NCBI RefSeq assembly: GCF_000001735.4
Contig: NC_003070.9
Span: 26,335,971 to 26,399,970, forward strand
Length of the DNA stretch: 64,000 nucleotides
Direction of reading: 5' to 3'
From: Arabidopsis thaliana
Lineage: Eukaryota > Streptophyta > Magnoliopsida > Brassicales > Brassicaceae
Part shown: piece after piece, positions 34,001-45,262 of the stretch
Numbering within the stretch: position 1 is the first letter of the stretch
Layout of the letters: each line of letters starts with the position of its first letter
Made by a program: the position numbers and the translations under genes
The notes under the pieces: generated by a model
Database searches by the model: none
Told to the model about the DNA's origin: nothing
The model's input: the letters and a program-made list of their open reading frames with translations, nothing else

Positions 34001-35487
34001 TTGATTTCTTAGAAGGTACACATACTTGGGAAGTTTGCTCTTTGCCTGCAGATAAAAGGTGTATTGGTTGTCGCTGGATCTTTAAGATCAAATATAATTC
34101 TGATGGTAGTGTGGAGAGATACAAAGCTCGTTTAGTTGCTCAAGGTTATACTCAAAAAGAAGGGATTGACTACAATGAGACTTTTTCTCCTGTTGCGAAG
34201 CTTAACTCTGTCAAACTTCTTCTTGGTGTGGCTGCTCGTTTTAAATTGTCTCTTACACAACTTGATATATCTAACGCTTTTCTTAATGGAGATCTAGATG
34301 AAGAAATATATATGCGACTTCCTCAAGGCTATGCATCAAGACAGGGGGACTCCTTACCTCCAAATGCTGTTTGTCGGTTGAAGAAGTCCTTATATGGACT
34401 CAAACAAGCCTCTCGGCAGTGGTATCTCAAATTTTCATCTACCTTACTTGGTCTGGGTTTTATTCAGTCTTACTGTGATCACACTTGTTTTCTGAAAATC
34501 TCTGATGGCATCTTTCTCTGTGTTCTAGTTTATATTGATGATATCATCATTGCTAGTAACAATGATGCAGCAGTTGATATTCTAAAGTCACAGATGAAAT
34601 CATTCTTCAAGCTTCGTGATTTGGGTGAATTGAAATATTTTCTTGGCTTGGAGATTGTTAGATCAGATAAGGGTATTCATATAAGTCAGCGAAAATATGC
34701 TTTGGACCTTCTTGATGAAACAGGTCAGCTTGGTTGTAAGCCATCAAGCATTCCTATGGATCCAAGTATGGTTTTTGCTCATGATAGTGGTGGTGACTTT
34801 GTTGAAGTTGGACCTTATAGACGGCTCATTGGACGATTGATGTACCTTAACATCACACGCCCTGACATCACTTTTGCTGTCAATAAGCTGGCTCAATTCT
34901 CCATGGCACCTCGTAAAGCTCATTTACAAGCAGTTTACAAGATTCTGCAATACATTAAAGGTACTATTGGGCAAGGTCTCTTCTATTCTGCAACTTCTGA
35001 ACTTCAGCTTAAGGTCTATGCAAATGCAGATTATAACTCCTGTCGTGATAGTCGTCGCTCTACATCAGGTTATTGTATGTTTCTTGGTGACTCTCTTATT
35101 TGCTGGAAATCACGGAAACAAGACGTTGTTTCCAAATCATCAGCAGAAGCTGAATATAGAAGTCTCTCTGTTGCAACTGATGAATTGGTTTGGCTTACAA
35201 ATTTCTTAAAGGAATTGCAGGTTCCATTGAGTAAGCCAACTCTTCTCTTCTGTGACAATGAAGCTGCGATTCACATAGCTAACAATCATGTCTTCCATGA
35301 GCGCACGAAGCACATAGAATCAGATTGCCACAGTGTCAGAGAACGACTTCTTAAAGGTTTGTTTGAACTTTATCATATCAATACTGAATTGCAAATTGCA
35401 GATCCGTTCACCAAGCCTTTATATCCATCTCACTTCCATCGTCTAATAAGCAAGATGGGTCTACTCAACATCTTCGTCTCATCTTGA
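31012..35487 (+). CDS. Copia gag-pol polyprotein
   Basis: One open frame through gag, protease, integrase, reverse transcriptase and RNase H. First ATG at 31321 gives 1388 residues, but the frame is open from 31012, and the missing 103 codons include the conserved gag start (LAPELLDGNNYGTW), so the true start is upstream, altered or made by splicing. Features: gag UBN2-type region; zinc knuckle CSYCSRPGHVEDTC; protease WVIDTGATNHIC; integrase GAG-pre block (HDLWHKRLGH) and Asp-Asp-Glu sites (IDTWGP, RSDNAPE, ETPQQNSVVERKHQ); RT block with YIDD; RNase H ending SSAEAEYRSL. In RNase H the usual Y-x-D-A-D start reads YANADY, so Asp is replaced by Asn. No frameshift or stop seen. Confidence 0.92.
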   Translation: MFRFSIGKRNGKSVRRSSSPDLPVIASPKIHEQSSGSSARAPGSSIHAAIHQPAQYSSSRHFEVSDSPDNSHSPYHLVSSDHPGLVLAPELLDGNNYGTWIIAMTTSIEAKNKLGFVDGSIPKPDDDDPYCKIWRRCNSMVKSWLLNSVSKEIYTSILYFPTAAAIWKDLYTRFHKSSLPRLYKLRQQIHSLRQGNLDLSSYHTRTQTLWEELTSLQAVPRTVEDLLIERETNRVIDFLMGLNDCYDTVRSQILMKKTLPSLSEVFNMIDQDETQRSARISTTPGMTSSVFPVSNQSSQSALNGDTYQKKERPVCSYCSRPGHVEDTCYKKHGYPTSFKSKQKFVKPSISANAAIGSEEVVNNTSVSTGDLTTSQIQQLVSFLSSKLQPPSTPVQPEVHSISVSSDPSSSSTVCPISGNLFPSILCSFAGIARPYVCSLDSNVTAIHSWVIDTGATNHICHDKHFFSSFKYLHDTTVSLPNGIRVSIVGIGSVHLGRHLILNDVLFIPQFKFNLLSVSSLTKSMGCRIWFDETSCVLQDATRELMVGMGKQVANLYIVDLDSLSHPGTDSSITVASVTSHDLWHKRLGHPSVQKLQPMSSLLSFPKQKNNTDFHCRVCHISKQKHLPFVSHNNKSSRPFDLIHIDTWGPFSVQTHDGYRYFLTIVDDYSRATWVYLLRNKSDVLTVIPTFVTMVENQFETTIKGVRSDNAPELNFTQFYHSKGIVPYHSCPETPQQNSVVERKHQHILNVARSLFFQSHIPISYWGDCILTAVYLINRLPAPILEDKCPFEVLTKTVPTYDHIKVFGCLCYASTSPKDRHKFSPRAKACAFIGYPSGFKGYKLLDLETHSIIVSRHVVFHEELFPFLGSDLSQEEQNFFPDLNPTPPMQRQSSDHVNPSDSSSSVEILPSANPTNNVPEPSVQTSHRKAKKPAYLQDYYCHSVVSSTPHEIRKFLSYDRINDPYLTFLACLDKTKEPSNYTEAEKLQVWRDAMGAEFDFLEGTHTWEVCSLPADKRCIGCRWIFKIKYNSDGSVERYKARLVAQGYTQKEGIDYNETFSPVAKLNSVKLLLGVAARFKLSLTQLDISNAFLNGDLDEEIYMRLPQGYASRQGDSLPPNAVCRLKKSLYGLKQASRQWYLKFSSTLLGLGFIQSYCDHTCFLKISDGIFLCVLVYIDDIIIASNNDAAVDILKSQMKSFFKLRDLGELKYFLGLEIVRSDKGIHISQRKYALDLLDETGQLGCKPSSIPMDPSMVFAHDSGGDFVEVGPYRRLIGRLMYLNITRPDITFAVNKLAQFSMAPRKAHLQAVYKILQYIKGTIGQGLFYSATSELQLKVYANADYNSCRDSRRSTSGYCMFLGDSLICWKSRKQDVVSKSSAEAEYRSLSVATDELVWLTNFLKELQVPLSKPTLLFCDNEAAIHIANNHVFHERTKHIESDCHSVRERLLKGLFELYHINTELQIADPFTKPLYPSHFHRLISKMGLLNIFVSS

Positions 35488-35494
35488 GGGGGAC
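35486..35494 (+). other. Polypurine tract
   Basis: GAGGGGGA just before the 3' LTR, overlapping the last bases of the gag-pol stop codon; the usual plus-strand primer site. Confidence 0.8.
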
Positions 35495-35698
35495 TATTAA
35501 TGTATATAGCTTAGATTGTTGTATATAAGCTTAGTTTGGTTAGTATAGATTTCATATAGAGTCTGTACAGGTTGGTATTCTATAAACCAATCTTAATTTT
35601 GGTTTAGAGGCTTATGGTTTAGGCCAATGTCAGTTTGTATATAAACCCCCAATTGTACTCTTTTGCTAATTAATGAGAATGAGATTGTTTTACTAATA
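35495..35698 (+). repeat. 3' LTR
   Basis: 204 bp, aligned without gaps to the 5' LTR; four substitutions (A/G, A/G, A/C, T/C, 5' base first), all in the first half. Confidence 0.93.
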
Positions 35699-35703
35699 GT
35701 ATT
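35699..35703 (+). repeat. Copia target-site duplication, right
   Basis: GTATT, matching 30632-30636. Confidence 0.85.
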
Positions 35704-38700
35704 AGCATTTTGTTTAGTGTTATGACGTATGTAATTGATAATTTTTAATGGCATACATAATTCATTAGCAAATGATTAAAAATAAATTACGTGTTGCAAA
35801 AAAGAACACAAGGGTAGTAATCTATGTTGCATACTTATAATCCCGTGCCATAAATATGATACGTTAGCAAATTGATCATTCATTTTCACTAAATTTTACA
35901 AACTCTTACAGTTATGTTTGACCGCAATATTTATGTTTATATTATCTTAGGAACATCATGTTAACATAGAAACCAAGTTCCCACGAACTAACAGCTTTTG
36001 AAGCTTTCGTTGATTGTCCTCTAGATCGGATAAAGAGTTCAAATCTTTAACAATTTTGATATAAGATGAACATGGAGACAAACTACGACTATATTCCGTA
36101 GATCTCCTTTTATATTATCTTTCTTTTTATTTAGTTAACATCATTTTTTAAAAATCTTTTTTTAGAGCCAAAATAATCGTTGACTGTGAAGCTATCGAAC
36201 AATATATGTAAATCTATCCCACTAATACATCACTAGACAAAATTTCCAGCAGCGTAATCGAAAACCAAATGTCCATATACGAATGATTGATTCTTAAAAA
36301 TGCAAAAATTTATGGTCAGACCCAAAGTTGTAATCTGAGTGTATTAGAATTAAATAAGAAGAAAACAAATGGATTGACAAAAGAGTGGTGGAGGGAACAA
36401 AGAGTGAATGGACGGTGAAGGAGGCATATTCGGTCGCTTCCTTTTTTTGTTGAAAAAGATTTAGTTGTCACTTACTTCATTCTTGTCATGGGCCATTACC
36501 CTCACCCAATATTCACTTGTTCCCAACTATAATATTTAATCCCTAAATCAACATTACACACTTATTGTCTATATATTTTTGTATGGTTTCAATTAACATC
36601 TTACATGAGACATGTATTTTAATGTATTATATGATTAACTTTTTCGTAAAGTTATGTGAACACAACTTTGCTACTTTGTCTAACATGCATGATGCATGTA
36701 GAAAGTGATCGTTAGAAAACGATTCTTGAAAATATGTATATGATACATTTTGATTTGCAAAATTCAATATAATATGTTAGGTGTTAAAAATGCGCCATCA
36801 CAAAAGAATTTTCTCTACAATAATGTTTTTAAATTATATAATGTTAACTTAGTTTTGTAAAAAAAAAGTTTGTTAGTATGAAAATTTATACCAAAGTATA
36901 TTACATTTCGTATAGTTATAAACTATTGTATCCTAAGTCCTAAAACTAGTTTGAATTTTCAAGTTTCATTCTTGTTGCAATGGATCTCAGCCACAGAGAA
37001 AGATGATGTACTCTCCCTCAAAGCAATTTTTTAGTCTCTGGCTTTATTTTTTTTACTGGTGACATCTTGTAGTCCCTCATTTAAAATCGTTGGTATCTAG
37101 AATATTATCTATTTTGAAATAAGTAAATATACATATTAGTCAGAAAGATATTCATAATTTTTCTTGTCTGCAATAGAAAACAACAGTTTTGAAATTTGGG
37201 TGACAACTAAGAAAATAAGATTCGAAAACATCATGCTACCATATTGGATGGTTATATATTTGTAGCTTACCAATTTTATTCATAGTTTTCCAATCTATAT
37301 TGGGAAATAAATAAAACATAAAATGATGAGATTATTTGTGGTGTGCGGGCAAGTGATTCTGAGCGAAGATAGCACAACATGGACCCATGTATCATCTTCT
37401 TGACCTTTTAAAATTTTAATCAAATTTGGTTTCCTTTACTTATTCTTCTTCTCCTTTTCATAAAGATGTCCTCCAACATGTTTTCTCCAACAATTCCCGC
37501 ACATTAGATTGAATTGTACCCATAAGCTATTAGTAACTATTGAACGTTAATTTGAGTGTAATTACACGTAATGATATAAAAAAAAACTCTTTCTCAAAAA
37601 AAAAAAAAGAAGATAAAAAAAAAACTCAAGTAGATATATGACATGATATAACATAAAGTAGCAAATGAAATTAGACATTTGAAGGTATCGTAGCATCACT
37701 AAATCTATGTTCTCTTTCTGTCATGTCATATATCTATTTGAGTTAATATATAAACGAAATCTAGGAAAAATAACGAATATGTAAACAGAGAGCTGCCTTT
37801 TGTGTAAGTTTTAATTCGGTTCAATCTATTTAGGTACGTCCAAGATACAACGAAATGGCTATTTTTATGCATAACAATTCTTTTAGCTAATACCTAGACC
37901 AACGTTAACAAAAATGGTAATTGGTAAAGACCATCTATGTCTACGTTTTCTTTAGATTGAGTAGAATCAACGATTCAAAAGTTTTATTGTTAATATATAA
38001 CGAACAAAAAAAATTGTCGAATTTTTTCTTCACAGAGCACTGACACCAGTTAACTTGTTGTAGGGGTCGACAAATCCCAATTCAAGAGGCAAATCAAACT
38101 GTTAAAAACGAGACCAGCGAATGTTTACGAGTAAAATTCGACCGTGGTGTAACGGAAACTTAACTTAAAACTTCATAGACATTTATAAAAACTGTCATAT
38201 TACAATTGGTTCATTAATAACGTCATAGACATTTATAAAAATAGAAAAGATAAATTAATTATTCAGTTTTTTTCCTAATAATTTGGAATGAGAGTAACTG
38301 ATATACTGTATAGTTTTTTTTTTGTTTTTTGACGTCAACCGATATATAGTTATTCTTTTGAAATGTTATATTCCATTAGTCTTATATTAAAATTTAGGGA
38401 AAATTACCAGAGTGATCCATATTTCATTCATAATGACCAAAAAGGAATACTAAAAAACATGAGTTATATGGATAATAATTATGCCTAAAATGTCCCTGTT
38501 TTCCTTTGCAGAAAAAATAATATTACAGAAACGTCATTACTATTTAATTCCAGCATGGCAATAAAATCACATTTATTTACAAAACTGCCATTGTCGTTTT
38601 TGGTGAATATGTGGCTCTTGTTGCAACAGATTTGTTTTCGATCACAGATTTTTTGGTCAACCACAGATTGTTTACAACAGACTTGTTTTGTACCACAGAC

Positions 38701-41399
38701 TTTACTGGATTAAGTTACGACAGATTTTTATTTTTTCGCAGATTTGTTTATCGTGACAGATTTGTTTTATATAGTCTCCACAGATTTTTCTAAAATTTCA
38801 AAATTTAGAATGTTGAAACCAAATCTGTCACTGATTTATTTTCCATACCGCAAATTTTTCCTTATGGTAGCAGCAGATTTTCTATTTGTAACCAAAAATC
38901 TGTTGTGTTATAACAGATTTGTTAACCCAAAAAAATGTTATATAGTCATGACAGAGTTGTTTTGTGTAATCACAGATTTAATTAACTTGTTAACAAATCT
39001 GGTGTTTTATAACAGATTTTTGTTAAAAAATAAAATTACTAGACAGTCCCATAGTGATAACAGATTTATTTTTAGTGATAACAGTTTTGTTTTTCAGTGT
39101 TAAAACATAACAGATTTTCTCATATCAATGTTATGGCCGATTTATTTATGACTAGAATAAACTTTTTAGTAATAATAGACTTTTTGTTAGCAGATTTGTT
39201 TTTAAAATTTCGAATTTTTTTGTTACATGAGATTTATTAACTAGCCCTCAAGTAAAAATTTTCCGGTTTGATTGTAGGTTAAATCCGGTTTGATTCAATT
39301 TTTTTTTTTTTTGAAAAAGAAATTTTCATAACGTCACGACAGACTTTTATTAATGTCGGCAGATTTTTACATAATATTGTCATATTTGAATTTTAATGAA
39401 TTTTATTAGTCATAATAAATTCTCCAAGGGTTTTCATAACCGTTTTTTTTCTTCTTCTATTCCTACCATCAAATCAATTATTTGTGAATTGATACATGTC
39501 AAAATATTATTGGTAAGCTAAAACAAGTCAATTTATAATATGCAATATCAAAATTAAATTGTTTTTTTTTAGTATTTTTAAAATCAAAAACGAAATATGT
39601 GAAGAAGATTCTTCTTTATCTAAATTTTGTTCAAAATTATTATTTAAAAAAAAGTTTGTTCTCACGGATTTTCGTTTTTGTTTTAATTATGTAATATAGG
39701 TTTTGGTTTTCTTTTTTATCCACGATTTCCTTTTTGATTTTATAATTCTGTTGAAAAATAATTTGGTTTTGCTGATTTGTCAAAATTTTATTGGTGGAGT
39801 GACTTGTGCTTTAAAATATAAAAGATTTGTTTTATTTTTTATTTTTTGTTTTAATTTGATTACAATTAATCATTAAGGTTATTTCGTCTTTTTACCAAAG
39901 ATATGGCTTACTACAGTTTTTGAAACCAAACGTGTGTCATTTAAGTTATTTATGTTAAGAGTTGAGTCAATCTAAGCAAATCTTACTAAAAAAATTTATT
40001 GCCATAAATACAAAATAAAAATCTGGGAACAACAATGAATATGAGAAATTTGTTCATCGGTAAAACCTATGTAACTGCAGCGCGTACATTAGAAATCATG
40101 GATCTCAAGAACATATCATAGAACCTACGTATAAATTACAATAAGCGTCGATCTCAATAACATTTCATAGAACCATAAGTTTACTTTATTAATTTATATT
40201 GTACGGATAATTCGAAATTACTTTTCATAAGAGTAAAGGCATTCCAAAACCTGAAAAAAAAAAACAGTTTTTAGGTCCTTTAAAAGAATTTATAAGTAAG
40301 AATTTATAAGTATATCTTATTGTAAAGCACGCGAATATCTTTCTCTTGGAGTTTAATTCGACATACATTACTTAAAAAGTATATACACTATATACATATT
40401 CATGTACGTGTGGTGTGTGAGGGAAAGAAAGATAATTAATATATATGTTGGGATACGAGATCAAGTACGAGAAAAGATTAAGGTGTTGATTAGTTGCTTC
40501 TAATTGTCATCTTCATGACTAGACCATACTTTGGTATACACAACTGGTTACTTTTAGTTTGAGATGCGGCGGTACGAAAAAAATTAAACAAATTAATGTG
40601 TGTTTCAAAATATTAATTATAGAATTCAACACTGTTTTCTTAGTTGATCTCTCTAATGCTACAAAATATTCTGAAGATTATAATATAAGGTGCTACTAAA
40701 TTATCCATGGTATGATTCGTATATCCAACATTTTTTCTGTATTATTTAGAATTTTTAACAATTAATACTTTCTCCCTAAACAAAGTTTATAAAAATTTCA
40801 CTCAAGTTTCACTATTGAACGAATTGGTAAACAAAAATAAATGTTTTGGCTATTTAAAAAAAAAAATTGGTGCGGTAAAGAATGGTAAAATTGTAGCGAG
40901 GTGATAATAGAAAGTTGTTAAGAAACATCTCAAATTACAGCATCTTGGCCGATAATAAAACTAATATACTATGTTTGATCATCATATGATTTATTTTTCG
41001 TTCTAGCCTGCTTCTTTGATTCGTAGCCAAACAAGCTGGAGCACTCCCAAAGTCCCGAGTCTTAACGTTTTATGGCCCATTAACGATCTAAAGCCCAACA
41101 TAAAGAACCTATTTCTATCCTTTGAGAAGTTTTCTCTGTCCGACGATTCATAGCCAATTAACGCTAAGATTACTATTTGATTTAATCTAAAATATCTTTA
41201 GCGAAAAGAAAGTTATTTACCAAAATCTAAAAATTTATATGTAATTATCGAAATCTTTTTAAAAAATTTGATATGTAATTATCGAAATCTTCTTATAAGA
41301 ACAATATACCAACTCTTTTCTTTAATAACCCTAACAAAAAAAAGATACATAAATCTGGTGCATATACACATCTCTCTATCCGTCTCTCTCTGGGTTTCA
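35704..41399. other. Gene-poor 5.7-kb interval
   Basis: AT-rich; no ORF with a domain on either strand. It contains the CAGATTT array (38627-39366) and, at the right end (41050-41399), GCCCA-type words and the leader of the DUF1163 gene. Short ORFs at 38611-39103 are made of the repeat array and are not genes. Confidence 0.5.
38627..39366 (+). repeat. Dispersed array of CAGATTT words
   Basis: By eye, 14 exact CAGATTT on the plus strand and three on the other strand in about 740 bp, most in the extended form (A/C)ACAGATTTGTTTT or variants such as ACAGACTTGTTTT. Spacing is irregular, about 20-60 bp, so it is not a simple tandem repeat. Chance would give well under one per strand even in AT-rich DNA. 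No coding meaning seen. It may be a decayed minisatellite, a piece of a repetitive transposon or a cluster of protein-binding sites. Confidence 0.75.
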
Positions 41400-42183
41400 A
41401 TGGATTATGAAAACGGAGAAATAATAGCTCCTAAATCCACCACTTTATGGGATAGACTTACACCACGACAAAAAAAGTATGTGTTCACGTGTGTCTTGGT
41501 TTTTTTGATCGCTATCGCAACCGCTGCAATTATCGTTTATGCCTACTCTGAATCAGCACAAGAACGACGTGAAAAACGGCGTAAAGAACAACGTATAGAA
41601 AACTATGCACCGGATATTATAATACCATCTATGGATTTCACAGTCCTTAATTTAACCGAGACTAGTCTTAGTGTTAAATGGGATTTAGTGATCAGGCTTC
41701 CTTCAGATCTTCCTGGTTACTATATGTGTCTCAAAGGAGATTTGCAGACTTTCATACTTTACAAAGGTGTTACCATTGCTAATTCATCCTTAGACAGGTT
41801 ACACTTTTTAAAAATTTCAATACTCTTTTTTTTTTTTTTTCTTTAACTAATTTCGTTTGTTCATATATTTTTGTTTGAACTTTTTTGTGTTATGCTCTAT
41901 CAGTTACAATCTGATACCAAATTGGCCTCAGCTGCTTAATACCTCATCGGTAATTGCTTCTGAGGGAGATATGGACAGTGTTGTTGTGAAAGACATTATG
42001 GACGATATAAAGGAAAGAAGAGACATGCGGTTCGGATCGAGGTTGCTTCTTCCGGATTGTAGATCTGGGAGGAAGATGAACTATACGTGTGATGAAACTG
42101 CGGTTCGGTTTGAGCCTGGCTCTCAAAGGAAGGCAACTGCGTTTGAAAACGCCGCTCCTATATGCCACTATATTCACACTTAA
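41400..42183 (+). CDS. DUF1163 membrane protein, copy A (At1g70020-like)
   Basis: Two exons, 41400-41797 and 41904-42183, give 225 residues. The N-terminus is cytosolic-looking with a basic cluster (DRLTPRQKK), then one transmembrane helix (about 30-50), a charged Arg/Lys/Glu linker (55-70), and a beta-rich domain beginning IIPSMDFTVLNLTETSLSVK. That pattern resembles LEA-2/NDR1-type domains, with several NxT/S glycosylation sites and a C-terminal FGSRLLLPDCRS...YTCDETAVRFEP region. I know this family as DUF1163 (function unknown); the domain name is from memory. It is paralogous to 45263-45938 with the same intron position, and followed by a PAH gene in both cases. Confidence 0.8.
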
Positions 42184-43247
42184 GTAAAATTTTCATCAAT
42201 AATGATTTTTATGTTTTAGTTTGCATATGTTGGATCTTCTTCTTTTGCCTTTTGATATCGTAGGAAAGAACTTAAACAACACAATGCGCTTTTGTTTTTT
42301 TTTCCTTTGGCTTCAATGGAATATACTTTGTTCTAATGTATTATTATTTTCGTTAATAATTATACTCTCATAGTAAGATACTATTTTTTAAAAAGATTCT
42401 ATTTAAACATATGGTACTACATCAATATCATAAGTTAATCATTACATCAACTTAAAAAATTTATTTAGTTAGTCTGTTTAACGTACCGAACCGATAATTA
42501 AATTTCGAAATCAAATCTACCGATTGGTTTGTATCTAATAACCAAACTAGAACCGATTTGCACAAACTTCGGTTTGGACTTATCAATTTTGTTTTTAATC
42601 TGAAGGCCTACTTTTTTCTTTCTATAAATATTGGATAAGACTCATAAAAGTAGTATTTGGTATATTAAGAAAAAGAGTAAAAAATCCATATAAAGGAGAG
42701 AAAATCGAATCGTTATGTTAACAAAAAGATTATGTTTAACGTACGTGATATTAAGTATCTTTATATGACTCATGTAGTTATTTATAAACCTAAAACCTTA
42801 CGACTTTCTTTGTGTCAATTGTCAAGTCTTTTGTATCTTCCTGTAAGCCTGTTACGTGTGAGGTAACGTGTCCATCAATACTTGTGTCCTAGCGAACTTT
42901 GATCGATCCTCTTCACTTTGATCCTATCTTGTTTCTATACTGAAATTCTTAGATCAAAATATAGTGTGACATAATCTGAGGAGTAAGTTAGATTCAAATC
43001 TTCTGGTCGATAGCTGTAAATTCCCTTGCAATGTTTTCTATGACTCTAATTGCTAGATCTGCGCTGGTTGTATGAATTTTTGGGATAATTTCGATTATTT
43101 TTCTTTGAACTTATATATCTTGAATTCGTTTATTGAGATTTAAGACTTGTATTGATTTTCAAAGTTGTTTATATTGGGAGTCGAACATTAATCTATTTTC
43201 TCTTCCTCTGGATAATGAAGCACTTGCCAGTTGTCAGTTTCAAAACC
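42184..43247. other. Intergenic, leader of the short PAH gene
   Basis: AT-rich until about 42790. From 42830 (CCTGTAAGCCTGTTACGTGTGAGGTAACG) to the ATG the sequence resembles the leader and 5'-UTR intron of SNL4 (47330-47818), with shared words such as ACTTGTGTC and TGCTAGATCT. This shows the duplication reached past the coding sequence. Confidence 0.55.
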
Positions 43248-44221
43248 ATGGTTGCAAATAAGAAGCTAACTACAACCGATGCACTTGATTTCCTCCATCT
43301 TGTAAAAACTAAATATCAAGATAATCGTGAAATATATGATAGTTTTCTTACGATCATGAAGGATTTCAGAGGTCAGAGGTATTTTTTTTCTTCTTCTTCC
43401 CTCATAATAGTTTCAGCTCTTAGTTATATAAAGTTTTGGTAAACTGTTTTTTTTTTTTTTTACTAATTGTAGAGCTAAAACATGTGACGTCATATCAAAA
43501 GTGAAAGAACTCTTCAAAGGGCAACCAGAGCTTCTCTTAGGTTTCAACACATTCTTGCCAACGGGGTTTGAAATAACACTCAGTGATGACGAACTTACGT
43601 CAAATTCGAAGTTTGCTCACTTTGACGAAGCATATGAATTTGTCAACAAGGTCAAGGTAGTTGGGCAAAATCATACTAGTAATTAGAGTTTGATTATGAT
43701 TATTTTGATCCAAAAGATCTAAAATCTAAATAAAAAACAGGTTTAGTCATTTAAATTTAGAGAGATGAATAAACTTGTTTAGATTTTAGTGTTAAAATTT
43801 AGGATATCAGATTTATCGTTTTAATTAAGGGTTAGTTTCGGTGTAAATATTTCGGTTTATATCATTTGTATTCTCTATTGCTGTTTATTTTGCAGCCCTA
43901 CTAGAAATTATATTACTCTTTTCTGTACAATTTTTTTTTTTACTTTTCTCTTAAATATCATTTTTTCTGTAGACAAGATTTCAGAACAATGATGTATTCA
44001 ACTCATTTTTAGAGGTTTTGAAAACGCATAAAAAGGAAAACAAGAGCGTTGCTGAGCTCTACCAGGAGGTGTATATATATATATGTTTCACTACCTTTTC
44101 TTTTTCCATCTTTCTTGTATTGGATTTAATGTAATGTATTATTTTGTAGGTGGCTATCCTTTTTCAAGGCCATCGAGACTTGCTTGAGGAATTTCATCTC
44201 TTTCTTCCACATTATGGATGA
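43248..44221 (+). CDS. Short paired amphipathic helix protein, PAH1-PAH2 only (At1g70030)
   Basis: Four exons (43248-43378, 43473-43656, 43973-44068, 44150-44221) encode 160 residues that match the first four exons of SNL4 with the same phases. PAH1 spans about 5-75 ([20 protein letters not shown] to [13 protein letters not shown]), PAH2 about 90-158 ([16 protein letters not shown] to FHLFLPHYG). A TGA follows directly at the place where SNL4 continues, so the HDAC-interaction region and everything after are missing. The start is chosen by homology with SNL4 (ATGGTT); an in-frame ATG at 43215 is alternative. Possible role: binds the same repressors as Sin3 and competes with full-length SNL proteins; inferred. 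Confidence 0.85.
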
Positions 44222-45262
44222 AGAATGATGAATTATGTATACAATGAAGCCATGCAAGTTGTGGTTCAAAGCCACTTTATCTGCTTCCATTTGACTCAAT
44301 GGGGATTATCATTAGTTTGTTGCTGAACTGGTAAAACTAGTACTCAATTTTTCAAGTTGTTTTATACTATTTAAACTGAATATTATGGATAATACACAAA
44401 TTATTTATCAATTTACTTAAGACAATATAATTATGCTTAGTGAGAATGTACCAAACCTTTTTTTTTGGGTTAAAGGTTGCTGCACTAATTAAAAGAACAA
44501 ACGGCGAATTACAAATTCTCAAATAAACGACAACAAACCCGACACGGTACAAGAAGATAATTTGAACCAAACCATACAAACAAAAGAATATTGCCTAGGT
44601 GTTGAGGTGGCTCAACTGTGGAAGCCAAAGCTCTATCAGATGCAATGCTAACAAGAGAGAAGTCGAATGCAGGGAAGAAGCTATCAGATTTTAAAATCCA
44701 AGCTGATGCGTTTACTCATTTCATCTTTAATTGTGAGTTATTAATTTTGAAAACCAGACTTTTTTTGTAGGATAAAGAACTTTTACAACTTTTTTTCTAT
44801 AACCCTTTTAATATATGGTTTTTATTTTACTTTATTTGTCTAAATTTCTTTTCTAATACAGTTACAAACTTTTATATTTTTATCTTAAATATTTCAAAAC
44901 TTTTAGATTTTATACATGGTGAAATCTGATGATTTAATTGATATTTGTTGCAATCACGAGAGTTAGCAAGTTTGAGATTATTGTTTTGAAATAAGATATG
45001 GAGGATAAATTTATTTTAAAAAAGAGAGAGAAAAATGAAAAAATAAGAAAATACTTAATTATTGTTTTGAAATACTTTAATTAATTAAAAACAACTATAT
45101 CTTTAACTAAATTTTAATAACATATCATATAATTAAGTATAGGTTAAAGTTCATTTTCTTAAAAATTATCTTTCCTTAACAACTATATCTTTATTAAACT
45201 GTCTCATCTTCCTTTTGCACTCCAAAATAGTTTCCTCGTTTCTCTTCAATCAATCACTTAGA
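44222..45262. other. Intergenic, with an unassigned coding-like stretch
   Basis: AT-rich. At 44620-44745 the plus strand reads VEAKALSDAMLTREKSNAGK, then KLSDFKIQADAFTHFIF without a stop, flanked by non-coding DNA. It looks like an orphan exon or relic, and I could not assign it. The rest holds the 3' UTR of the short PAH gene and the promoter of DUF1163 copy B. Confidence 0.4.

Larger units (their letters stand above)
30637..35698 (+). mobile_element. Ty1/Copia LTR retrotransposon (At1g70010 region)
   Basis: Complete element of 5062 bp: 204-bp LTRs (30637-30840 and 35495-35698), primer-binding site at 30841, one gag-pol frame, polypurine tract before the 3' LTR, and GTATT target duplications on both sides. 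LTR ends are TATTA...TAATA, that is TA...TA instead of the usual TG...CA. The LTRs differ at four of 204 sites. Using a substitution rate of 7e-9 per site per year this suggests about 1.4 million years, or half that at twice the rate; small counts make it rough. Same orientation as the SNL module, inserted between MYBD and the gene-poor stretch. Confidence 0.95.

Noticed and set aside
31609-35258. Antisense ORFs within the Copia gag-pol frame
   Set aside because: Shadows of the coding strand without their own motifs.
38611-39103. Plus-strand ORFs across the CAGATTT array
   Set aside because: Their residues simply translate the repeated word; no independent coding signal.
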